A DNA stretch of 64,000 nucleotides from Topomyia yanbarensis (taxonomy: Eukaryota > Arthropoda > Insecta > Diptera > Culicidae): contig NC_080672.1 of NCBI RefSeq assembly GCF_030247195.1, forward strand, positions 14,756,001 to 14,820,000. Reading direction: 5' to 3'. Made by a program: the position numbers and the translations under genes. Each line of letters begins with the position of its first letter. The stretch's first letter is position 1. The notes beneath the pieces were generated by a model that was not told the origin of the DNA, did not search any database, and was given only the letters and a program-made list of their open reading frames with translations. Below, in pieces: positions 41,991-53,538 of this stretch.

Positions 41991-44900
41991 GGGTGACAAT
42001 GATTTATATGAAAAATTTTTTTCGCATCCTACACCCCGTTCCAAATCATGAAAAAATGACACTGTCCAAATTTGAGCGAAATCGGTTAACCCTAACCCCT
42101 TCCCCAAAGAGCTTAAAGTTTGTATGGGATTTTTGGCTAAAATGCATGGGGAAACACTCGCAGTTCACAAAATCGTCTCTAGAGGTCGCTGTAAACCTCC
42201 GATCACGGACCTAGGAAGGAGTTAAGCTTTTGAAGAAATGCTGAACAAGTTTGTCGAAGATTGCAAGACAATCCAACCAACCGTTAAAGAGTTAATAACG
42301 TTTAAAGTTGGATACTGCTGCTTAACATTCGCAAAGGGCGTATCTCATGTATGTGAAACACGCGTGAAGGTGGGACAAAGTTAGGAAAAACTCATATATC
42401 TCTGAAACGATGAGAGATAGAAAGTTATGATGTTCCGCAAAGTGGTAGAGGAATAAAAGGACTTTTTGGTTTCACTGGAAAGTTTCAGGATTTCTCCGCA
42501 AGGTGGCGGTAGTGAGCCAAGCAATTAAAAGGGAATACTCCTATCTTTACAACGGTAAAAGATGGATCATTTGGATGTTCTACAAAGTTGTACAGTAGCA
42601 AAAAATATTTTCTTTTATCATTAGAAAAATGCAGAATTCTACCACATGGTGGCGCTAGTGAACAAATTTAAATCAAGGTAATACTTATATCTATACAATT
42701 GTAAGAGATAGTGCAATCTGATGTTCTGCGAAGTTATACATTATTTCAAAGGCTTTCGTATCTCGTTGTAAATATATAATTTAGGCCGCTTAGTGGTTCA
42801 AACAGCATCGAGAATGAATATATTTTAATACACCTTTTGAATGTTTCTAATTTTTTTTTAATTTTTAGTCCTATTTCTTGTGCAGAGTTTCTTTTATTAT
42901 ACAGAACATGTTACAGTTTTCTTAAGACTATCATGTTATGATAAAATCTATATTCTTAAATTTCTCGGTAACCCCATTGATATTTCTCGTGTTGCATTCA
43001 TTTATACAGCTTTTTTGATTTTTTGAACTAACTGTTTACTAACTTTAAGAGTGTTCTCGTCTCAGAGATGTCATGTTCAGAGCGGCGCGTCAGTGCTCGT
43101 TTATTACCTCTCGCAGAAGAAGCGTACACAATGCGCTGTGAATCCAGTTAGACTGGCATTGGTTGCACGATTACAGGGCTGATAATTTGGTGATAGGTGA
43201 GAACTACTAGGGTCATTCGAATGCCGATTAGTGACTTTTTCAATCATATCTGGCCTCACTAATAACTTAGAAACAGGCTGCTCAAAATATATTCTGTTAT
43301 CTTACGCGGACTACTGGGCTTAAGTACTATCTTGTGCTAGAATATTGCCAGCCTGGAAAAAATACCTAAGTAGGCTACAATCCAATTCGCGCTGTGCTTC
43401 TATTATATTCAGCATCCCCCTTTTTTGCAAATAAGCAAAGCGTGCATGCCAATTGCGCTACCTGCCCAGTCGGGGGTGCATCACCAGATATTTGAACTTT
43501 GTTTTATGCGGATCCTCCAACATTGCTATCGGCGCTTGTCGATCGCTCTCACAATAGAGACTGAACCAGCTGGGTATTTTGTGCGGTTCATCGCGCATGT
43601 TGCTCGCTATCGCCGGAGAAATATAGTGCATGTCGTAGTCGTCGGTGCTCGTTGGTCGCCTCAAGACGTGCCATGTGCTGCGAACCCAATTCAAATGATA
43701 TTGGTTATACGAGTACGGGACTGATATTTTGGTAGTAGGCAAAGGATACTACGCCCATTTGAGGGTCCGATGGTCACAAAACTTCCAAACTGTACAATAC
43801 AATACTTTGGAATTATAGTCCATGTGAGGTCACGGATAACCATTCCACAGTGGTCCCGAATGCAAGAATTTTGAGATTTTACTAAAACTAAACAACTTAG
43901 CCTTAATAAGTCTTTGGAGAAGTTTTCGTAGTTTGTGGGCTCCTTCTTTTTGTTAAAAAATAGCTAAGGTGGTTCCAATTCTACCAAGATTAAAATAACT
44001 TTTTAATCATTCTAGCTAGAGCCAAATAACCTTCAGCGAAGTTGTAGAACGACAAATTTTGGAAAAGTTTGCTGAAGACATGTGAGATCTACCTGTCATA
44101 CTTTTCAATTTACAACTTATACTTTAATTTTAAAATTAAAGGGTGTTTCTCAGAAAAACTGTTTTATTCGAATAACTTTTGCGGTGTTGATTTAAAAGTG
44201 AAGTAGTCTTCAGACAACTTTAAGATTGTTTTAAGGCGAACAACTTATTTCATGCCACCACATATCCAACTATTTTTGCTGAAGAGTTATGAGCACTTAA
44301 TCGCCAACAATAACGATACGTTATTTTCTAAAAGTTCATAAAGTTGAATACAAAAAATCTATTTTTGATATTATAAGTACTTATATCTTTTGAATAATAG
44401 ATGCTAGCGTTTTGATGTAGGTGGTTCTAATTTTCTAAAATCATAAAATAAACTTTTCAATGCTTCGATGCTTTTTCCCGAAACCCGTTTATATTCAAGA
44501 GGTTTACGGTGATCACGACTAAAGACCAATAGATCAACTAATATCCCAAAACTACAAAAAATTCCATTAGTATATGAGTATTTCTCGTACTTTATCGATT
44601 AGTTAATAATTTTTTCCCGCATTCGGGAACGTTTTTCCAAAAAAATCGCTGTTTTAAGCTCATAAAATTGTATTAAAAAATTCTCAAGGAGTTGTACTTT
44701 CAGATAACGTAACAAAAAAAAATCGATTTTTGGAAGATAAAAAAGGTATGTAACCCCTTAAGCTTCATACACACAGTATATATGCGTCCTAATCCCAATT
44801 TTAATAACGAGACACGAAAGCATTTGAAATACTGTATAACTTCGCAGAATATCAGATTCCACTATCTCTTAACATTGTATAGATAGAAGCATTACCTTGA

Positions 44901-45563
44901 ATTAATTTTGATCACTGGCGCCACCATGTGGTAGAATTCTGCATTTTTCAAATGAGAAAAGAAAACATTTTTTGCTACTGTACAACTTTGTAGAACATCC
45001 AAATGATCCATCTTTTACCGTTGTAAAGATAGGAGTATTCCCTTTAAATTGCTTGGCTCACTACCGCCACCTTGCGGAGAAATCCTTAAACTTTCCAGTG
45101 AAACCAAAAAGTCCTTTTATTCCTTTACCACTTTGCGGAACATCATAACTTTCTATCTCTCATCGTTTCAGAGATATATGAGTTTTTCCTAACTTTGTCC
45201 CACCTTCACGCGTGTTTCACATACATGAGATAAGCGGAGTACGCCCTTTGCGAATGTGAAGCAGCAGTATCCAACTTTAAACGTTAATAACTCTTTAACG
45301 GTTGGTTGGACTTTCTTGCAGTCTTCGACAAACTTGTTCAGCATATCTTCAAAAGCTTAACTCCTTCCTGGGTCCGTGATCGGAGGTTTACAGCGACCTC
45401 TAGTGGCGATTTTGTGAACTGCGAGTGTTTCTCCATACATTTTGGCAAAAAATCCCATACAAACTTTAAGCTTAAATTTGGACAGTGTCATTTATTCATA
45501 ATTTGGAACGACGCTAGGGGGTGTAGATTAGCGATTTCAAAAATGGTCGTTTTATTGTCACCC
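41991..45563. mobile_element. Large foldback element with ~0.76-kb arms
   Basis: The left arm (41991-42765) and right arm (about 44808-45563) are inverted copies with moderate divergence and small indels. Ends are GGGTGACAA / TTGTCACCC, with TA outside both (41989-41990 and 45564-45565). The 2-kb loop has no transposase; it contains a diverged internal duplication (about 43090-43230 and 43640-43760) and more of the dispersed repeat. Words such as GGTGGCGCTAGTG and CAAGGTGGCGGTAG recur within the arms. Confidence 0.82.
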
Positions 45564-45889
45564 TACTACCCTTGTTTGCCCGTTTAAAAGTTATTATTTT
45601 CAAAACTTTTGCATATTTTACCAAATACCAAAAATTACCCAATAACTTCTAAGTCACAAGAGATAGACCGCTGTTCTCTTCAGAAAAGATATGTATCTTG
45701 ACAAGACGAACAACTTTTTGGAGCATGTTGAAGCTTTATCTATAAATATACTATAAATAGAGACTTTTGGTCTTCAGTAAAGATGTTCACAAAAATAAGT
45801 TCTTTAACATTGCTGAAGACTTCATCCTATTTTCACATTTTGAAAAAAATTGTATATCACTTCAAGGGGGATTAATCACTCGAACTATA

Positions 45890-46692
45890 TCATCGAAATG
45901 AAGGTCTTGGAGTTTCATAAAACACACTTGAAGGCACTATTGCTGTACGCTTTACCGATTTCGCATGAATAATTTTTCGCACGTTTCTGGCGAAAAAAAG
46001 CACTGTGCACATGTACAATATTCGATAGGCGCCAAATCGCAAGAAACGACAGAATGCTATGAAGAACTCAAGCGAAAGCTCAACACTCAACTGTCGATGA
46101 AACCGTATCATCTCATCAAAGATGACGAGACTTATGTGAAAGTTCGACATTCCCGAGGAAGCTGCAAAACAGAAGATGTTAAGGTTTGCTAAAAAAATGC
46201 ATGATTTGGCAGGCAATATGCTAGTATGGAAAGTGAACATCCCGTTCGTCATAACCGTAACAATCATTGGGCAGGTGTACATGGAAAAATGTCTCCAAAA
46301 GTGTCTATTTCCTCTTTAGAAATGTTCTGGAGTGGTAAAAGACTTTGGCGACTTCGTGCCAAAGGATCCTTATCCCTCGATCACACCGGAATTGCTGCCA
46401 ATTGAAAAATACTGCGCCATCATGAAGCAGGCCCTCCGGATGCATCCTAAGGAAGTAGGAATGAGGAACAAATGGATCCCCACCCAAAAACAAGTTGGCC
46501 CAAACGTTATACAAGATTTTCTGAGTAGTGCTAAGAGGAAGGTATGTGCCTTTTGATAATATTATGAAATTGAATAAAACGAGCATGGCTAAAATTCAAT
46601 AATATGTTTTATTTTATTCCCAGAAAGTTTGAAAACGATGGTGAAGTTTGACAAACTTTTTCGTGTGATGCAATTTGATTCCGTACACCCTT
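45890..46692 (+). pseudogene. Tc1/mariner transposase C-terminal remnant
   Basis: Contains IKDDETYVKV at about 46115 (the central catalytic Asp region), CMIWQAIC-like sequence near 46200, DFVPKDPYPS, PELLPIEKYCAIMKQALR (about 46386-46437, holding the last acidic catalytic position) and QVGPNVIQDFLSSAKRK. These are signatures of a Tc1/mariner (DDE/D) transposase, perhaps of the mosquito D37E type. Frameshifts split it into at least two frames. The 3' inverted repeat ends at 46692. Confidence 0.72.
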
Positions 46693-46694
46693 TA

Positions 46695-49600
46695 ATGCGC
46701 ACGTTTAGAAATTTTCCTTGCGCGAGGATTTCATTTGCTCAAAGGCAGTGATTTTAAGCGATTGATTTGTAAGCTTTAGTAATAGACTCCCACTCTATGC
46801 TTATCTTACTACCCACTCGGGCTAAAATTGTAACGCTGGCCCTGTTGAATGGTAAACATGGGGAACCTATGACCAATTGACCACTCTATCTTGAGTTTAT
46901 ATTTGGTTCTGGCGTGATTTTTGACATTTTGGTTACCTTTCCGCGCCTGCTCGGATTCGGGATCCAACCTCGACGCAACACCAGAAAGAATTTTGCACAA
47001 CTGTTACTGTATCGTGGAATTTTTTTCTCAGGTTGCTTCGATGAGGCAGATTGGATTTCTAGGCCTTACATATGCAGATTATCAGATGGTCTTTAGACGC
47101 TTTAAGATTTGTTTCCTACAATTTGAGAATAAAGTTGTTGGACTTTTTTTCCTTTGAAAAGAAAAGCGATACCCCTTAAATGAGGATATAAATCACGTTC
47201 CATGAGTAAACTAATATGCGTGATCAGTATGACATTTGATAGCTGTTACGTCCAATTAAAATAGCTGTGACCGATAGTTTCATGGCGAACAAAATTTTGA
47301 TTAATCCGGTCTTTTAAAAAATCACACCCTCATGAAAGAACAAATCATTTCCGATTCTGAAATTCTTACCGGGCTCTTAACTTTATCTGTATTCTGCGTA
47401 CATTAGCAAACATAAATCTTTAATTAGACATTTTCAGGAATGTGCGTTTAGAACTAATAAAAATACAGCAACGACCTTCTCCGTGTCAAACAGCACCGTC
47501 TGCCCGTCTGTGATGTGCGTGGTGGGTGAGGGCGCAACAAGCCACATTCATAAAACGGTAATTTATCGGTTTTCGCGTGGCTCCATGAAGGGGCAAATCC
47601 ACCATCGAAGGCAGGCCGAGGCGGCAAGGTGTGCACCCAAAAGACAAGGCAAACGAACAACAAGTTACTTCCCGAGGGTTTCTTGGAAGCAAGATGAGAG
47701 TTTTATTGCGAGGCTTTTAAGATTGTTTTTATTGGCTTGATCTGTTGTGTTTTATTCAAACATGTCTGCGCGATTCGCTGCCCGTTGTTTGCAGCCTTCG
47801 AGGCGAACAAAACCGTGTGGAAAGGTTTATAATGCGAAAAGAAAAACCCGCTGAGCTTGGTTAATGATCGTTTATGCTTAATCTGCCTCGCATGCCCAGC
47901 GCACCACCACCAATGCTCTCGGCCTCGGGGGGGTCGAGATCTTTTCTCTGGGACAAAACAGCCGCAGATTTTCTCATTACGCGGCTTACTGGCGGTGAAA
48001 GCGGTTCCGTTTTTTTTTATTGGTTTCGGTACTTTGTTGTACTGATTACCTATATTGATAAGGGAAGCTTCCCATCACTGATTCTCGTGAGGTGAAAGAT
48101 GTCTATACTTACAGTTGTTCGGTGGATTGAAGTCGCACTTACCTGAAATGAGAAGAAAAAATAAAGTTTTTTTAACTTATTTTTATTATATAGAGAACGT
48201 TTCGATTCAGAACAATTTTACTACTGATTTGGATGTTAGCCCTTGAGATAAAAAAGTTTTGTGAAGTTACATTGTACAACTTCGTGATTGTTGTATGTAA
48301 ATTTATGTGAATGGTGCGATTTAGTTTGGGCCAAACCATGCTCAAAGGATTAGTCAAAGTTTTCCCAGGATTAACTATCTTCCGGTGTTGTCTTCATTCG
48401 GAAACTATTCGCTTTGAAACCCCCCTCCAGTGTCGAAACTCATTCGATGTTGAGTTTATGGGAATGTTTGTTGTTTGTGAATCAGGACGATCCGGGGGAA
48501 TCCTTACGCACAAAAGTTTTTTAATTAAAACTTTGCGTGTAGCATCGCACTTTTGACTTTATATGCAACATTCATTTTAACCACATGTTGCGTTTTCTTC
48601 TTCTCGGGAACCAGGCAAGTAGAAATTGCAGGTTCAGCGTTCGTTCTGTTTTTCATATTTTTACGCGAAAGGGTTCGAGAAATCAAAACCATCTTCTTTG
48701 TCTAAGGGTTGAATGTAACAGTCTTAAAATATTTTCTTTTAATTTAGAGAAAAATCGAAAAAAATCTGTTTTTAACTCTCACTCAAACTAATGTCAGAAT
48801 TCCGAGTTACGTCTTCCAGTTTATGGAATAATTATCGAGATTTTACGAATCTACACGGATTACCACAGTCCAGGCATCAGCACGGCTCGAAAATCCGAGT
48901 AAATAAATAAATTCGGAACCGTCATACGAACAAGTCAAGCAAGTCTTTCGAAAGCATTGGATTTGGCATGTGATTTACCGGTTATCGCACTTGCTTTACA
49001 CTTTTATTCTTATTACCGACTGGGGGCGAAAATTGACAGCACAAAACAACGCAGAATCATCAAAGAAGGCGCCGACCTTGGGATGAGCCCCGTCCTTCGA
49101 ATCGCGGCGCTTCTACTGCACTGACTGCGTCTGGCGTTGCTGCAACGTTGCCTTTCTCTGCCAATTCCCGCTCATCATAAGGCAAATAATCAACTCCAAA
49201 ACAGCCCCACAGTCTCACACTCTATAATTTATCAATTTCAATTAAATTGCTGTTCTGCAATAAAAATCATGCTTTTTCAATTATTTTGATTAGCCTTCCT
49301 TCTACCTTTTCACCGGCTTTGGTTGGAGTTTCATTCCCCTGTGTCGGTACCTGAAGGGTGCATTTACCGTCCTCTGTTTTTTTCTTTCTTTCTTCGCTGA
49401 CTGCATGGTCCCTTCTTCCGCTTTGAAATCATGCGGTTCCGTATCCTCTTTACTTCTGGTGTATTACGCAAATTACGCTGAGGGGTTTTCGCGTCCAGTC
49501 CAGTGGCACGATGTCCGCCACATGGCTCTCACACTCTATTGGAGCGGAGTTGCACTCGGTTGTTCGAATGAATATTTCATCAGTATGTGTAATGAAATAA

Positions 49601-49951
49601 AACCGAAAAATGCTCGTCATAATAAAGTAGCATGTTGCACTCTACTTTTTCGTATTATTTTTTTTATGAAGACTTTTCTGAGAGGGAGAGAAAAGGTACA
49701 TCTGTTCATTGTTCAGACACAATATGGTCGAATTCCACTTGTCGAATTTTATGAAGTTGAATATTATTTAAGTTTGAATGTAGGAGTCTATTTCAAAATT
49801 CTCGTCAAGAATATTTTCCGATTTTTTAACTTATGCTAAACAAAATAATTTGACTTTGTTGTTGTCTGAACGGAAATATACACAATGTGGTGTCTAATTA
49901 TGTGCAATTTCGTACATTCTACAAAAAAGCTAATCCGTCGCCATCAACTAA
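46695..49951. other. No supported gene
   Basis: 46800-47330 is AT-rich. 47450-48010 and 48940-49200 are GC-richer, non-repetitive here and may be host sequence. 49380-49840 has a 144-codon plus-strand frame without a domain. Confidence 0.4.
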
Positions 49952-50221
49952 CTACATAAAACACCTGTTTGCGTCGCTTGTCGTTCTATAGATGATATTA
50001 TCCGGGTTGATGTCCAGTCCTTCCGTTTCAAGTATCTCCCTGCGCGTCGCTTCGATCCTCGGACATTTGACGACCACATGCTCCGGTGACTCCTCGACGT
50101 TCTCGCACTCCAGGGACAACGGTGACATTGCGTGTCCGAACCGATGAAGATACTTATTGATGCAGCCGTTGCACGACAGGAGCTGTGCCAGGTGGAAATT
50201 TAGCTCTCCGTGCTCCGTCAA
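49952..50221 (-). pseudogene. LINE ORF2 C-terminal zinc-finger remnant (R1/Loa/Jockey type)
   Basis: Minus-strand frame with LNFHLAQLLSCNGCINKYLH, GHAMSPLSLECENVEESPEH, VVVKCPRIEATRREILETEG and DINPDNIIYR. The C...C...H...C spacing with YLHRFGH is the well-known C-terminal block after RT (and RNase H) in I/R1/Loa/Jockey-group ORF2 proteins. The first Cys of the usual CPEC pair reads Leu here. Only this piece is present; flanking DNA to 50500 shows no RT. Confidence 0.72.
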
Positions 50222-50865
50222 AAGTTTTGGGATGAGCTAGGATGAGTGCACATGACGATCCGGTTAAAGATTCTTCCGTCGTGATCTCATCCTAAAATCG
50301 GAATCCACGAAATCGTCTCCAAAGTCTAAGTCCTTCAATATCAGATCGATGCGCATTCGAACTTCACAAAATAAATCGTAGACTTCATCCTTTTTCTGAA
50401 CCCTGGATGTTGAAGATCCATTATCGAGTGGTTCCTAGTAGTTTCGAATGAAGTTCTTCTTCACATTCATCGCACTCGGCAGTTACTTTTCTTATTCAGA
50501 TAGACGTCACAGCTCGTTGAACTTTTTTAATTACCCTGCACTGTTCACATTTTCATTTCGTGTTCGTAATTAATAGCGGTTAAACCGTTGACTTTAAATG
50601 TACAGTTTGTTTGTAGAAGCTGTTGCCTTCATTGTGCTTTTACAGGAGTACAAGGTTAAGTGATTAATTCACCAATAAGTGAAATACAAAATTTCCTATT
50701 TATAGTAATACTAGCTCATACCCATCGCGCGTTGCTGCGACTTTCAACAAAATAGAAGGAATACACAATTTGTTCCGAAGCGCCATCTGGTGGGCAGATA
50801 ATCCCGAACCCTATAAAGCATATCCATATAATGTCAATATATGTCAACCAATATAAAATATAATA
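50222..50865. other. No supported gene; element-like edge near 50712
   Basis: Mostly AT-rich. ACTAGCTCATACCCATCGCG at about 50710 resembles the short conserved start of some insect repeats, and lies 160 bp before the pentanucleotide array. Confidence 0.3.
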
Positions 50866-50870
50866 ATATA

Positions 50871-51255
50871 TAATATAATATAATATAATATAATATAATA
50901 TAATATAATATAATATAATATAATATAATATAATATAATATAATATAATATAATATAATATAATATAATATAATATAATATAATATAATATAATATAATA
51001 TAATATAATATAATATAATATAATATAATATAATATAATATAATATAATATAATATAATATAATATAATATAATATAATATAATATAATATAATATAATA
51101 TAATATAATATAATATAATATAATATAATATAATATAATATAATATAATATAATATAATATAATATAATATAATATAATATAATATAATATAATATAATA
51201 TAATATAATATAATATAATATAATATAATATAATATAATATAATACAATATAATA
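50871..51255 (+). repeat. Perfect TAATA pentanucleotide array, 75+ copies
   Basis: 50871-51245 is an uninterrupted (TAATA)75 (AATAT class), followed by one CAATA variant and one more unit. Irregular AT sequence leads into it at 50850-50870. No pentamer within the 375-bp core deviates. Long Tyr/Ile-rich frames across it are trivial. Confidence 0.95.
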
Positions 51256-51339
51256 CAACTCCGATTGGCTGCCACTTCATTGCCCAGTTGTCACTTCAAT
51301 GATGCCGTGATGTACTCACCTTACCCCGTCAATGATATA

Positions 51340-51430
51340 CATATAATGTTAATGTAAAAATGTTATATAAATAAATTAAATTGGTAAATTAATTAATATA
51401 CATATAAATAGATAAATAAATAAATAAAAC
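51340..51430 (+). repeat. AT-rich low-complexity tail
   Basis: AAATTAATTAATAT and a GATAAATAAATAAATAAA run (about 51410-51430). It could be the 3' tail of an eroded LINE. Confidence 0.55.
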
Positions 51431-51499
51431 AGATTGCTAAAATACCTACAAAATAAAATATATAATGAGAAAAAAATATACTACAGTGAGAAGATAACA

Positions 51500-53004
51500 G
51501 TGAAGACCCGTTTTTATCAACCCCTCTATGACAGAATGGGGGCACCGACAATACCGGAACATACCACTCCCTTCTCAATAACCCAAGGCTGTGAAAACAC
51601 TCCTTCCCAGGCACAACCCCACCAACGTCTCCGGCTACCCAATACAACTTATTTTTATATAATATATAAGGACTGTGCTGCAACTATTTGAATAACGCAA
51701 TTTCCAGCGCTTGTTAAGGCGATGGATCGCTTTTCCGTGGCGTAGCTTCGGATCACAGAATTGGCACGTAAGAATCTGTCCTAGATACGTGACCACTGTT
51801 GGCTGACTAACTGACTTGGATTGATTTGCATTGGATGGTCAGGTAAGTGTGGATAGGTTTTGTCGGACACATTCTCGCCTCACGCAAGACCTGGGAAAAA
51901 GTTCCTCCAAGTATCTTCCTTAATATTATCGACTCTTCTGTATTTTAACATGTGTTGCTTGATAACTTTTGGCAACTCTGTTGACACTTTGACAGTTCTC
52001 TAGGGATAGCAGAAAATCGATCCGGGTGCGGAAACACCGTGAAAGGTGTACTCAGAACATCAACTCCGACAAGAGATGCGAACCGATCGCTACAGTGACA
52101 GCCGTGTATTATTCAGCCTTCATTGCGCTAGGTCGGTCAATATTTAGTCGTCGTTTAATTGGAAGTCCAATAAAATAGTGTAGTCAGTAGTGTAAAATAA
52201 ATGTTTTAGTAAAGTGAATACGTCTTCTACTGTCGCTTTAACTTGCCGGTCAACATATTTAGGCTCTCTATCGTCGTCATTTGTCTGCGCAATCCGCCCT
52301 GGAAGGAAGAGAAAACAGTCACGAACAACTCTTTTAAAGAGCGTCCACAAATTTGGCCTCGGACCATTTTCTCGACCGGAAGACACCAAGGCGAGGCCAA
52401 AACAATAACCGTAGCATTAATACGCGGTGCAAGATCATGCAGCTTTACTGCAATAGTGTCATTGTCTCTATATGCTGGGATGCTGTATAAGTTGTTAAAT
52501 TCGACGATGTGATTCTGCTTGGATAAGGGTTTTGAACATAATCAGTACCGCATGATGTAGATGGTGGAATTGTACAGCATTAACTTCTGCTACGTTAAGC
52601 TTCATGTCCACCTTCAAAAGTAGTTCCACAACTCGAATCAATAGTTTTGCTGGACATTTCGAAAAAGACAACTGCAATACAGTTTGACCGCAACGGGGAA
52701 TAATCTAATTTTGCATTGTCACTCATTGTTTGTTACGTTGTACACGCTAGATAGAAGGAAGGAAACTTTGCGTTGGCTAATGGACAAAGCAGCATACGGG
52801 TAGATTAAATTGAGTGCTCTGCCGTAGCAGCGACGCGAATTTTAGCTTCCGAACTGAGTAAGAGGAGAAACCAGGCTGAAAAAATTGTTGCAAACATTGT
52901 CTCCTTTTATATGGAAGACCCATCAAAATTAGTTTTTATAATAACTTTATTTGTCATTTTTTACGTTTTTTGTAACTTCCACAAAGTTATTTGCTGTACA
53001 TTGC
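51500..53004. other. No supported gene
   Basis: 51503-51521 repeats the GAAGACCCGTTTTTATCA motif of 885-902. The remainder, including the moderately GC-rich 52050-52420, has no recognisable frame or repeat. Confidence 0.35.
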
Positions 53005-53450
53005 AAAGTCCCGTTATAAGTCGAGCCGACGTCTTAAAGGCTCTGAATGCTGTTGATTCGTCGAAAGGTCCTGGTCCCGATCATCCTTTGTCTCAATTTA
53101 TAAAAAGCTATGCCCACGTGCTGTCTCTTCCAGTGTGCATCATTTTCAATCGCTCCTTCGCTGAAGACATTTTACCTATCGCCTGAAAAGAAACTGCCAT
53201 CGTTCTCATACATAAGGCTGGAAATCTTCATAATGTCGAAAATTACAGAGATATTTTATTATTAAATTGTCTCTCCAAAGTTCTTGAAAAGCTGGTCAAC
53301 AACGTCACGTATGCAGCTGCATCCCACATTATCTCGGGCGCCTCGCGATACGATCGACAACTTCTAACCTGATAGCTTACACTTCTATGTTGTTTCCCGC
53401 CATCGAGAAGCGTCATCAGGTTCCACAAAAATACGTATTTTAATACAAGC
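53005..53450 (+). pseudogene. Reverse-transcriptase fragment of a non-LTR element
   Basis: The frame reads VISRADVLKALNAVDSSKGP, GPDHPLSQFIKS, CIIFNRSFAED; a stop at 53184 replaces the expected Trp. Then ETAIVLIHKAGNLHNVENYR, LLNCLSKVLEKLVN and LIAYTSMLFPAIEKRHQV follow with frame changes. This is the N-terminal half of an RT palm domain, of a family unlike LINE-A, -B or -C. The catalytic YADD region is absent. Confidence 0.8.
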
Positions 53451-53538
53451 AAAAAATGGAATAACCAGAAACCTGAAAACTTGCTCCTGAATTTATAAGT
53501 AGTGCTCGGAGTTACACAGCCAGAAGTACTGAGTTTAA

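Larger units (their letters stand above)
37105..46692 (+). mobile_element. Tc1/mariner element apparently split by >8 kb of insertions
   Basis: The left end AAGGGTGCACGAAATCAAAA at 37105 is preceded by TA. The right end TTTGATTCCGTACACCCTT finishes at 46692 and is followed by TA. The two are inverted copies over about 28 bp with few mismatches. Transposase-like N-terminal sequence lies next to the left end and C-terminal sequence next to the right end, both on the plus strand. Between them are LINE-C, a dispersed repeat and a 3.6-kb foldback. That both ends belong to one insertion is inference. Confidence 0.5.

Noticed and set aside
43425..43742. Paired ~95-codon frames on both strands in the loop of the 42-45.6 kb foldback
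   Set aside because: Mutually antisense, no domain, and overlapping a diverged repeat duplication.
49405..49839. 144-codon plus-strand frame
   Set aside because: GTG/ATG starts in AT-rich DNA, no domain, and no splice or promoter support.
50716..51280. 180-codon and similar YYIIL-repeat frames
   Set aside because: Pure translation of the TAATA array; a 15-bp period is open in three frames.
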